Shown here one piece after another: positions 51,201 through 63,200 of a DNA stretch of 64,000 nt (within the stretch, counting starts at the first letter, position 1; each line of letters opens with the position of its first letter). Source of the stretch: Tachypleus tridentatus (taxonomy: Eukaryota; Arthropoda; Merostomata; Xiphosura; Limulidae); NCBI RefSeq assembly GCF_004210375.1, contig NC_134834.1:17787027-17851026 (forward strand). Direction: 5' to 3'. Position numbers and translations under genes: made by a program. The notes under the pieces were generated by a model, which worked only from the letters and a program-made list of their open reading frames with translations, was not told where the DNA came from and searched no databases.

Positions 51201-54200
51201 GTCATTAACTACGTAAGTTTGTTTTATGGTGCAAGGTTTCGATTTCGTAACCTGAAACTTCTATGAGCAATAGATGTCATTGTCCACAGTACAATTTAAA
51301 CAAAAGTCACTACATCATCTTACGTTGAGATTGTTTAACCGAATGCAAAATTTAAGTATTTCTAGTGTTGTATGTCAGCAAACATTCCGTTGTATCACCA
51401 GGGGGGAGGGCTTTTAAAATTAATAAGATTTAGTGTAAATATGAATAAATACCAAAAATTTCAGTTAGAACAATAAAAGGAAGTTATGATCATAAAACGT
51501 GAAGGCCTGGCATGAACAGGTGGGTTAAGGCGTTCGAATCATAATCCCAGGGTTGCGGGTTCCCCCGTCGCACCAAACATGCTCGCCCTTTCAGCCGTGG
51601 TGACATTATAATGTGACGGTCAATCCTACTATTCGTCGGTAAAAGAGTTGGCGGTGGGTGGAGATGACTACCCTTTACTATTACACTGCTAAATTAAGGA
51701 CGGCTAGCGCAGATAATCATCACCATCCACCGCCAACTATTGGACTACTCTTTTACTGACGAATAGTGCGATTGACCGTCACATTATAATGTACCCACGG
51801 CTGAAAGGGCAAACATATTTGTTGTGACGGGGATTTGAACCCGCAACCCTCAAATTTCGAGTCGAGTGCCTTAACCACCTGGTCATGCTGGGCTTTGTCT
51901 CTTTGGAATGAGGTAACTTCTAGTCACACAGATCACCAAGTTATCAGGACCAACAGTTTGTAATTAAATTATATCAGCGCAATTTAATCAATACTCGACC
52001 GTCTAGAGGATAGGCTGGATAGAAATATATTAATAATGGATGAGCAGATAAACATAAATTAAACTTTGCCCTAGATCAGTAATCTTACAACAGTTGAAGA
52101 TAGAGAAAAACTACGTTCCTTACCTCTCGACCTAATGATGACAATTGGCCGAAATAATGGACAAGTGTGAATTGTAAATAAGTTACCTAATTATATGTTA
52201 ATAATTCTCTACTTGTCTCCCCATTTTTTACCAGCTTTATCCACTCAATCATTTTAACGAAGTGAAACAAATTAGTAGCTATTATATGTTTAAAATTTTT
52301 ATGTAATCGATAAATCATTTATACGATGTAATTCGAAATTACTTTTGTATACAGCGGTGTGCTGCAGCTGGAAGCTGTATGTATGCTTAATAAGTTGTGT
52401 TTACGTAGTTTTACCGATTTTAAGTTGCTACTACAACAATACTTGAAGCCAGAAAGAAATTAGTGTTAGTGTTCGGCAAGCTTGGTATACGGTTTTCTTT
52501 CTTTAGTGTTACTTCCACTTATAGTATTGGTTAGAATGTTTGATATATTTATTTTTATTACATATTGTTCATTATTATAAATTATTTCGCAATGTTAGCT
52601 TAAACTTTCTCAGAATAATCTAGAATTTTTCTCAGTTGACTGAACCTGAAGACATACCATTTGGTTTACCACCAAAAATATCGTTAACAACGAGGGTATC
52701 CGAGAGATAAAACAGTGCACTCTCATCTTTATGAGTAAAAACAGTACGCCTAATTATTATTTTACTTTAAGTTACAACTTTTACAGTAAAAGCTGTAACT
52801 TGTAATAAAATAATATATTTATAATCAGTAAGTAAACTTAGAACAAAAACAGTACGCCTAATTATTATTTTACTTTAAGTTACAACTTTTACAGTAAAAG
52901 CTGTAACTTGTAATAAAATAATATATTTATAATCAGTAAGTAAACTTAGAACAAAATTATTGGTATATTTAATAATCTATACTTATTACCGGATTAATTT
53001 GTATTTTTGTTCTGATTAGAGTTAATATTAGTCTTACCACAAGAGTTGTGGTTTGTTGGTTTTTCGTAGATCTGGTAAATATTTTGCATAAACAAAATAG
53101 CCAACATTTATAAAATAAATTTAATTAGTTATCGTTTACTTTAAATATTAACGATTAGTCAACAAACTATCTAAAAAGTTATATTTGTTTAAGCCTTTTT
53201 TCATTTCCTTTTTAACTTACATTGGCAGAGAGGTGGAGCGTCAGACCACTTGCCGGAGGCTGTGCACGTGATATCCTTGGAACCAACCAGCTTGAAACCT
53301 TCCATGCAAGCGAAATGAGCCTTGCTGTGCATTTTATTACCTTCCACAGCCATTACACGGTTATGGTCTATAGAATTTATCGGTGGACACTCCACGTCTA
53401 TTGTAAAATGTTAAATAATAACGTAATTGTATCTTGAGCCACCAAACATTAAAAGTACAAACAATATGTTTGACTGAAAATTCACATCTTCAACCACGCT
53501 TATGTTAGTTTTAAAATACGCCAATTAATTCACTAATAAGGTATTAGAAGAAGAAAAACGTAAATTAAGATATATAATAATGTTTAAAAAAAGCAAAACA
53601 ATTTTATTCACCAGATGTCACTAATAAACACTTGAAGTTAGAATGTATGAAAAAAATCACTGAAACACAATTCAGTGATGTCGAGAAACCCACTTGTTGA
53701 GAAATATATATGCAAAAACGGCTCGTTCTATGTAAAAGTGTTTTCTCGGCCCAAACGAGCCGTTTTTGCATATAAATTTCTCAACAAGTGGGTTTCTCGT
53801 CATCACTGAGTTGAGAAGACGTGGCATGGCCAAGCGCGTAAGGCGTGCGACTCGTAATCCGAGGGTCGCGGGTTCGCGCCCGCGTCGCGCTAAACATGCT
53901 CGCCCTCCCAGCCGTGGGGGCGTATAATGTGACGGTCAATCCCACTATTCGTTGGTGAAAGAGTAGCCCAAGACTTGGCGGTGGGTGGTGATGACTAGCT
54001 GCCTTTCCTCTAGTCTTACGCTGCAAAATTAGGGACGGCTAGCACAGATAGTCCTCGAGTAGCTTTGTGCGAAATTCCAAAACAAACAAACATGAGTTGA
54101 GAAAATATTTTACATAGAAGAGCGAACAACGTTTCGACCTTCTTCGGTCATCGTCAGGTTCACAAAGAAAGAGGTAACTGACCGGAAGCTGACCACATGT

Positions 54201-57200
54201 TTGAAAGGAGTTGTGTAACTGAGTGTCGGAATGTAGAGGGCGGTATTAGATGTTTGAATATATAATTTTATTTGTTTTATTATATTAATATAGGTATAAA
54301 GGCGTTCCTTTATATTGGTTTATTTTGGGTTTAAGTTTTGTATAAGTAAGGCTTCTTTAATTTTGCGTTTGTTTATGTTTGTTTCTTTATTTAGTATTTG
54401 AGTGTTTTCTATGGTTATGTTGTGTTTATTTGACTTGCAGTGTTCGAAAACGTGTGAAGGTGACTTTTTTATGTTCTTTGAATCTGGTTTCCATTTTTCT
54501 ACTTGTTTCTCCAATATAGAAGTCGTGGCAGTTATCGCATTGTATTTTATAAATAATGTTGGTGTGGTGTTTGTCAGTGTAGTTTTTACATAGTATAGAC
54601 CTCAGTTTTGTGCCTGATTTTTGAATGAATTTGGTATTAATTGGAATGTCATATTTTGTTATTAGTTTTTTACCAAATGTTGGTTATTTGTTTGCTGATG
54701 TCAGGAATATATGGTATACAGCAGTATATGGTTTCGTGATTTTTTGATTCGGGAGATATATTTACTTTAGTTGGTTGATTTTGCTTTATGTCTAGGTGTG
54801 TGCGTATAATGTTTTCCACGGTTTGTGGAGGAAACTTATTGATGTTGATGAAGTATTGTTTTATATTGTCTAATTCATCGTTAATTTTATCTGGTGAGCA
54901 TAGTTTTATGGCTGTGTTTATTTGGTTTCTTAGTATGTTGAGTTTTTGTTTTGTTTCATGTGCTGAGTCCCAAGGAATGTATAGTCCAGTATGGGTGATT
55001 TTTCGGTGGATTTCTGTTTTGAATTGTGTGTCAGTTCTTGTAATTTTGAGGTTAAGAAATGATATTTGATTGCTTTCTTCCTGTTCACATGTGAAGTTAA
55101 TGTTGGGATGTATAGAGTTAATGTGATTGAAAAAATTAAGTATGTGTTCTGTAGATTTGAATCCCGCAACCGTGTAATCTACATATCTGTACCAGTATAG
55201 TGGTGGATGTAATGCTGTGTTAATTGTTTGTGTTTCAACTTGTGTCATAAAAATATTGGCTAGAACTGGTGATACTGGGTTGCCCATGCTTAGGCCATTT
55301 GTTTGTATATAGTTTTGGTTGTTGAACATGAAGTTTGTCTTTATCGTGGTGAATTCTATGAGGGTTGCTAATTGGTTGCTGGGAATGTCTATAGTTGGGT
55401 TAGGGTCTCGGATATAGAGTTCTAAGGCTATCTTGCAGGCTTCAGTGGTTGGAACTTCTGTAAAGAGAGATATAACATCGAAACTGGCCATTAAGGCTTT
55501 ATGATTAAGTTGATTTAGATTAGACTTGAAATTAAAAGAGTCTTTGATGAATGAGCTGGCTGATGTTACATATTTGGAGAATGCCCATGCTATGTATTTA
55601 CCAAGATTGTAATTAAACGATTCATATGTGGACATTATTGGTCGTAATGGACAATCTGGTTTATGAGGTTTGGGGATGCCGTATATTTGCGGTGTCCGTG
55701 AGTCGGTTTTTCGTAGGTAGGAATAAAGTGTTTGTGAAATTGTGTTGGCTTTTTTCATTTGTAGTAGCAATTTGTTCAGTTGCGCCTCGTGTGTCTTTGT
55801 TGGATTTGTGTGTATTGGTTTAAATTTGTTCGTGTCTGATAGGATGTTATTCATTTTTTGGATGCATTCATTCGTGTTCATTATGACTATAGCGTTACCT
55901 TTATCTGCTTTTAGAATTTTTATGTTTTGTCTTGTTTTAGGTTTTAATGGAATTAATGTCTCTTATTGTAAGGTTGCTTTTTAGTTTTCTGTTTTAAGTG
56001 ATTATGTTGATGGTTTTGTGAGAAAATTCTTTGAAAAAATCGTTTAAGATGTTGTTTTTAGGTGTTTCTGGAAAATATAAATTTGTAATTTTACCTGGGA
56101 AGTTTGGCTGTTGGATGTCAATAAAATTATCTAAGTTGTCTTCTTTCTGTTGGTTGTTTTTTGGTTGTTTCCTTGTTTTTGTTCTCTGTAGAAAGTATCA
56201 CAAGTCTCCTGGCTAGGTCTTCTAAATATGTTTTGATTTCTATGGTTGGAATGTACCTAGGTGCTATTGCGAAGTTGAGTCCTTTGTTAAGTAGATGTAT
56301 CTCGTCTGTGTTTAATTGACGGTCGGATCTGTTAATTATGAGGTTAGTCAACGGTTTGTCGTTTTGGTGTCTTTTTTGTTGTTTGCATCTTAGTTTTTCT
56401 AGTTTTTTGTTGTGGCAGATCTTTTTGTCTCTGTCGTTCTTAGTATTGATTTGGTATATGTTTCGTTGTGTAAGTCCGTAAATCTCTGGTTTAATGCAGC
56501 ATGCCAGTTGATGGTCTAGGTTCATTTTTTGTTTTTGTAAGTCATGTAGTTCTTTGTATTTTGTGTTCAACATGGCTTTAAGTAGTTTTTTTCTGTAAAT
56601 ATTGGATAATGTTTGTGTATGTATTAAAATTTTTTGAAAGTTTTACCTTTACAAAATTCGGGGTTAGTTGTTCCTTTCTACATTGTTGAATAAAATAGAT
56701 GTCATTTCTTCTATTAATAATTCGTTGGTTTAAATTTCTTAGTTTCTTAACGATCGTGTGAGCGTGTACTGTTAATAGTGGTGTACTGTATTCTAGTTCA
56801 GACATAATGGTAACAGGTAAGTACAAATACACTGAGAAAAACACAAAAACTTACACTGCAAGTCAAATAAACACAACATAACCATAGAAAACACTCAGAT
56901 ACTAAATAAAGAAACAAACATAAACAAACGCAAAATTAAAGAAGCCTTACTTATACAACAACTTAAACCCAAAATAAAACAATATAAAGGAACGCCTTTA
57001 TACCTATATTGATACAATAAAATAAATAAAATTATATATTCAAACATCTAATACCGCCCTCTACATTCCGACACTCAGTTACACAACCCCTTTCAAACAT
57101 GTGGTCAGCTTCCGGTCAGTTACCTCTTTCTTTGTGAACCTGACGATGACCGAAGAAGGTCGAAACGTTGTTTGCTCTTCTGTGTAAAATATTTTCTCAA

Positions 57201-60200
57201 CCCAAACGAGCCGTTTTTGCATATAAATGAAAGACACTTCGTCTGTTACTTAAGACCAAACACTTAATTAATTATCAGTAACCATTTTGCATATCAATAT
57301 TAATTAAAATAATAATATATAATGACGTTTCGATTCACAAGCACGTGACTACATGCCTAGAATAATACAGGCAAAATTGGATTCAAGAATAACCAATTAT
57401 TCATTGAATATATTGTAGTATATATAACAATAAATATGAGGCTGGAGTAATATTATTATACATTATTCTATATTCTTTAAAATTCCTGTGGAGCGAGATT
57501 AAAAATGTGATATATTAAAATAAAATAGGCTTAACACTTATAACCTGTTAAGTACATAACTTATCATAATTTGTAAAAGACGTAATATAAACACCATAAC
57601 AAATATTGGCTTATATGAATAGGTTTTTGATCAAAAATATTTTGACGTATTTCTATGGCATGAAAATATTATTTAATCAAAAATTTGTACGGTTTATTGA
57701 AAGGTGAAGTCTTACAATCTAAGTTTTTGATTACTTTAGCTAAATATTGTATTATGACTGTTAGAAAAATATGTATAGGTAAAAACGTTCATTTATATCT
57801 GTTGTCCTTTTATAAGGCACAGTTAAGAAAGAAAATAAGTTTTGATTATTCGAGATATGGAATTCATAATAATATCGATACTTTCTTTCATTGGCATTCT
57901 AAACTTGTTTGCCCTTGTTCATAACTCTGTACTATTGTATGCCCTTTGACATAAACTATAATAAATAATTTTATAAAGTGCATTTCATTTCCATAATAGT
58001 GTTTATTTGATTTTTGTGTTTGTCTTCTTTGTAATGTATGTGATTATGAGGCCCCCTATGGAAGATTATTTAAGTTAAGAAAAAAGGTTTTGAGTGAAAC
58101 GTGCCATCGCTAAGGGATATAACAAGTATTTACGCATGGCATGAATACCAAAACTACACACCCTTACAATAGTTGAAAATCCCTAAAGGATTAGGTAAAC
58201 AATATAATGTTTAAATATGAAATGGGCCTAATATTAACTAAAGTATTATAATAACTGAAATAATAAGTGCGCTTCTTAAACCATGCAGTAATAAAAAAGC
58301 AAACAAGCGGGAATAACAAACCAGGGATCTCTAGCAGACATTCCACACCTGATAAAGGATGCGAACAGATTAAAAATATTGAAATTCTTGTTAACCCACA
58401 AGCACTTATAACGAGGTTATACGACATTTTAGAAGATAGAAAATGAAGATTAAAAGCTATTTTTAAGCTCACTTCTGTCTGAGTGTTGAAAATGTCAAGT
58501 GACTTAACAAATATAAATAATAAATAAAAGTTTGTAAACATTTCTTATGGGCTTTCGACGTTATTAACTAGATAAACATAAATGTAATACACATATGATT
58601 GTTTGTTATCTACTCATTGTACGTATCAAACCTCGAATTTTAATGTTATAAGCTCCCAAATTTACCGCTGAGCCATCTAGGGATAGTAAATAAAAAGCCA
58701 GCTTGTTCTCTTATAAAATATTATCAGACGGGTCCCGCCCGATAACAAACGCAAAGAATATTATAAAATATTAGATTAAAAAAGTTCAATTATTCAATCA
58801 ATGTTTTTGAGTGCCACACAAATTAAATTTTTCTTTTCTATCCAAGGTGTTAGGGAAAAGTTATGAAGGTTCCCCTCTATAAATAAAAAAATAAATAAAT
58901 CAGTAAAACTTATTTGATCCTAGTCCCATGGTTATAGTTACGAAACATTCCCGTGAATTTCTAACTTCAAATTTTAGGAAAAACCTAAGAAACGGAGAAT
59001 ATAAAGTCGGCTGCAATAACAACGCAAATATTCGTCTGTTTAGCTGTATAAACAAATTGCTGGCGTTCGGCAGTTACATAAAGCACACTTCTTTATTTGC
59101 TTCGCTTTTCCTAGGAATACTAATGGACCGTGGATTCGTCGAAACTAGTCTGTTGCAGCGAGACTAGTGAATAAAAAAATATATTAGGCCTATATGCCAT
59201 CATTTCTTCACTGAAATTCACTTATATATTGCAAGGAAAATAAATCAACAATAACAAACTCAGATATTTTCTTCTTGAGCAGAATGTGGCGAAAATGGTA
59301 GTCTGAATATTGATTTGAAATTGTGTTTGTGAAAATAATGATCATCTGTGTCTTACACCGACCGAATCTCCACGGTTTGGAATAATCCCTGAAAATCTCA
59401 ATCTCCAATAAATGTGAGCTCTTCGCTATGAAACATTTGTTAGAGAAGAAATCGATGTTTCAGGCTTAGGAATGGTTACTACTCTCTCTTCTCCTTCCTA
59501 TTAGTAATAAAACTATGAGTGGCAGTTAGCTTGTGTGCATTCGAATTACGAAGTTGAATCCATGCTTAGAAAGGTGTATGCAAAGTAGTATATTATTTAT
59601 CACGGAAAAGAAAAATGTTTAGGCTGTATCGTCAACAGCATTTTGCGTTAAGATATATTTTTACCAGATCAATTAAGAATTATAAACAATCAAAATGCGA
59701 AGCAGTAAGTGAGCTGCAAAAACATTCAATATTCTACCAAAACAAAAATAATTTTCGAATACTATTATGCTATGTTATTCTTCAGTAAGTTTAAAATAAT
59801 TAATCGTTCATCTAGCTCTACAGATGTAGATTATGATTCTAGAGCAATTGTAAAAATATGTCGAACGTATCAAATCACCTTAAGGTGTTCTAAAATATAT
59901 TTAGAACTAGTAAGTAGCCAATCAAATCACCTTAAGGTGTTCTAAAATATATTTAGAACTAGTAAGTAGCCAATCAAATCACCTTAAGGTGTTCTAAAAT
60001 ATATTTAGAACTAGTAAGTAGCCAATCAAATCACCTTAAGGTGTTCTAAAATATATTTAGAACTAGTAAGTAGCCGAGAATTGGATACCTATATACTTTT
60101 ATAAAACTGTTACGAAAGATTTCTTTTATTCATCAAGTCAGTTTTGAAGATATTTTGAAATATATTTAAGATAACAAAAGCACTGATAACCCCTTTTACT

Positions 60201-63200
60201 ATATATTAAAAAATGTTACTTATTCTAGTCATTTTATAGCTTAACACAATAAGTGCTGTATAAAAACCCGAATTGTAGGGTTATAATTCTTCAAATTTAA
60301 TTTCTTATGCATCAGTTTATCTTAAGACCTTTCAAAGTCTAAGTCGTCAATGCGTTAGGTGCAGTGTACTTTAAATACAATGTTCTCATATAATATTGAC
60401 CATTACTAAGAAAACACGTTTGCTATGTATGGCTGTGTCCACTTGCAATATATTTCTTGTCAGCACAACGATGTTACACATCATACTTTAAAAAAGCGAA
60501 TAAAATATACCAACGCAACCCACGAGACTGGTGGTCACACATAGCTTACCTTTGACAATAACATAAATCTTGTTACTTTCACCTCTAGGTGTGGTGCAGC
60601 TATAGAAACCAGAGTCTTCCTCTTTGGCATAATAAATGGACAATCGGTATTTCCAACTCCTTTCGTCAGTCGACAATGACCACCCGCAAGGATACTGCCT
60701 AAAAATTGAGAATAAAAGTCTTGATTTCGTCCAATATTTCTTAAAGGAATAATTTATAGAAATACTCTTTCATTCACGTGTCAATAGATAACTCGAAACT
60801 ACGTTTATTACGTAGGCTCTTAAGAATTCTAGTCACCAGATATGTCTCTTAAACATTCACAAATGATAAATAAAGGGTAAGCTTATGGGTGCTCGTGGTA
60901 AACAAATTATGCTCTGGAAGGTTAGAGATTTTGACAAGGAGAAAGAATGAGTAATCCTGGACAGTTTTTAGTTAGCCCTAACATCCTGTTTCCCTTTAGG
61001 GGTTTCGACCAATCAGATACATCACATTCACAACGTTCTCATTATATGCTACATCGATTTTTCTTCTTTCTTGTCGGCTTAACAAAGCACATCTCGGTTG
61101 TCATGGTTTTGGTTTTGTTGCTCAAAGAGAGAACTGATGGGTTGTACATCTGATAACTACGGTGCTGTTTCGGTTTGATTTAATTTCAAGAAAAGGTCTT
61201 TATAGGATTAAAATGAATCTCAGCCCAAAACAAGATCACAGCAGAGATCGTGGCTGGATTTGAAAATTCAGGTCAGTTAGACCATAGATTACCGAACTAA
61301 AACAAACTAAGAGAAGTAACGGAAATCATTATTACTGTACAACATGTAGAATGGATTCTCAGGCAGGCGCCAATATTTTTGGCCTAACCAGTAAAACAGT
61401 TTATTTCTTACTCTTATAAAACAAATTTCACACGACTATGTTCAAATATGAATTCCATCCCGAATAATTGGTAAACACATTTTGTAAGTTTAACTCTTTG
61501 ATTCGGCCGGGTATAACCAGGTGGTTAAGGCGTTCGACTCGTAATCCGACGGTCGCGGGTTCGAATCCCGGTCGCACCAAATATGTTCGCCCTTTCAGCC
61601 GTAGGGGCGTTATAATGTTACGGTCAATCCCACTATTCGTTTGTAAAAGAGTAACCCACTGCTAAATTAGGGACGGCTAGTGCAAATAGCCCTCGTGTAG
61701 TTTTGCGCCAAATTCAAAGCAGTAACAAACAAACAAATTGTTAATCAAAGGTTAATGAGTGACACTATGCTACTGTCGATTGTACTTCAATATTTATAGA
61801 TTTGTTTGTTCGTTAACTAGTTTCATTATTTTTTAATACCTGTTTCTCTAAATTATTAATTACGCCAGTTACGCATAGCTTGTTTGTTTGTTTTGAATTT
61901 CGCGCAAAGCTACTTAAGGGCTATCTGCACTAGCCGTCCATAATTTAGCAGTGTAAGACTAGAGGGAAGGCAGCTAGTCATCACCACCCACCGCCAACTC
62001 TTGGACTACTCTTTTACCAACGAATAGTGGAACAGTGGGATTGACCGTCACGTTATAACGCTCCCACGGATGAAAGGGCGAGCATGTTTGATTACGCATA
62101 GCCAATATTTTAATGTGTACTTACTGATTTCCAGCAGGTTATAGGATACAACTAAAATACGTCGAATATTGAAAACATGAATATGTTTTTCATACCCCCC
62201 ATAAAATATGGAAAACAATTACATTAAATTATTGTTACAACACTAAAACCAAGGGTTCGATTCCCCTTGGTTGACTCAGCAGATAGCCCGATGTGGCTTT
62301 GCTATAAGAAAAACACACATACATACACACACTTAAAAAAAACACTTAAAACTGAATGCTATGAATGAAATAATGACACGAGCGACATCTTCAGTAAATT
62401 ATTGATACACGTAAAATACCGCAACTGTAATTAGGTTTCTGATCCACAGAATGTTTTTTTTTTAATTCTGATAATTCTCTGAACAATTTAGTACACACAA
62501 AATTCAAATAAATTCTTGGTGCATGTAAAACACTAAAACTGTAAGTTCCTGATATATTTGTAGGATATAATAAGTCCGAGAAGCTTATGATACATGTACA
62601 GGGTGACCCGTAAGTCCCTACCCATCCTTATGTTATATTCAATTACGCATGTATTATAAATTGGTTTCTTTTTTTTGAGAAATATGGCCGATGTAAGCCA
62701 TGAAGAACATGACGTCACATAATATTATGCAGCGAGAATGAGGGACAGCACACAGATACACTGGATACATAAGATATATGGATGGGTATGGACTTACGGG
62801 CCACCCTGTAGAATAATAAAAAAAAAAACCTATAACGTTCGTGGTACACATAGAATCATCAGTTTGGTTTGAATTTCGCGCAAAGCTACACGAGGGCTAT
62901 CTGCACTAGCCGTCCCTAATTTAGCAGTGTAAGACAGTGGGAAGGCAGCTAGTTATCACCACCCACCACCAACTCTTGGGGTACTATTTTACCAACGAAT
63001 AGTGAGATTGACCGTCACATTATAACGCCCTCACGGCTGATAAGGCGAGCATGTTTGGTGCGACGGGGATTCGAACCCGCGACCCTCGGATCACGAATCG
63101 AGCGCCTTAACCACCTGACCATGTCAGGGCATGTTGAGAGATGCGCAGTGTGTGTTTGGAAACACATTTATCAAATTTATTTTAAAAAAAAAGTACTAAT

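Larger units (their letters stand above)
53673..57235 (-). mobile_element. Penelope-like retroelement, degraded, with inverted partial copy
   Basis: An element on the - strand with a Penelope-type reverse transcriptase and a GIY-YIG endonuclease remnant. It is bounded on the left by a 55-bp-arm hairpin (53673-53808) and on the right by an inverted partial copy of its own 3' region (about 56876-57230). Both terminal regions end in the same ACGAGCCGTTTTTGCATATAA motif and hold a hammerhead-like sequence. Terminal repeats, inverted extra pieces and hammerhead motifs are known for Penelope-like elements. It lies in the hig intron between the Ig and CCP1 exons, on the same strand as hig. Several lesions make it inactive. 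A younger SINE sits in the left terminal region. Confidence 0.88.

Noticed and set aside
53222..53437. 71-codon + strand frame over the CCP1 exon
   Set aside because: Antisense shadow of a well-supported hig exon with matching splice phases.
54788..56216. Several + strand frames across the retroelement
   Set aside because: They are antisense shadows of the Penelope-like reverse transcriptase on the - strand.
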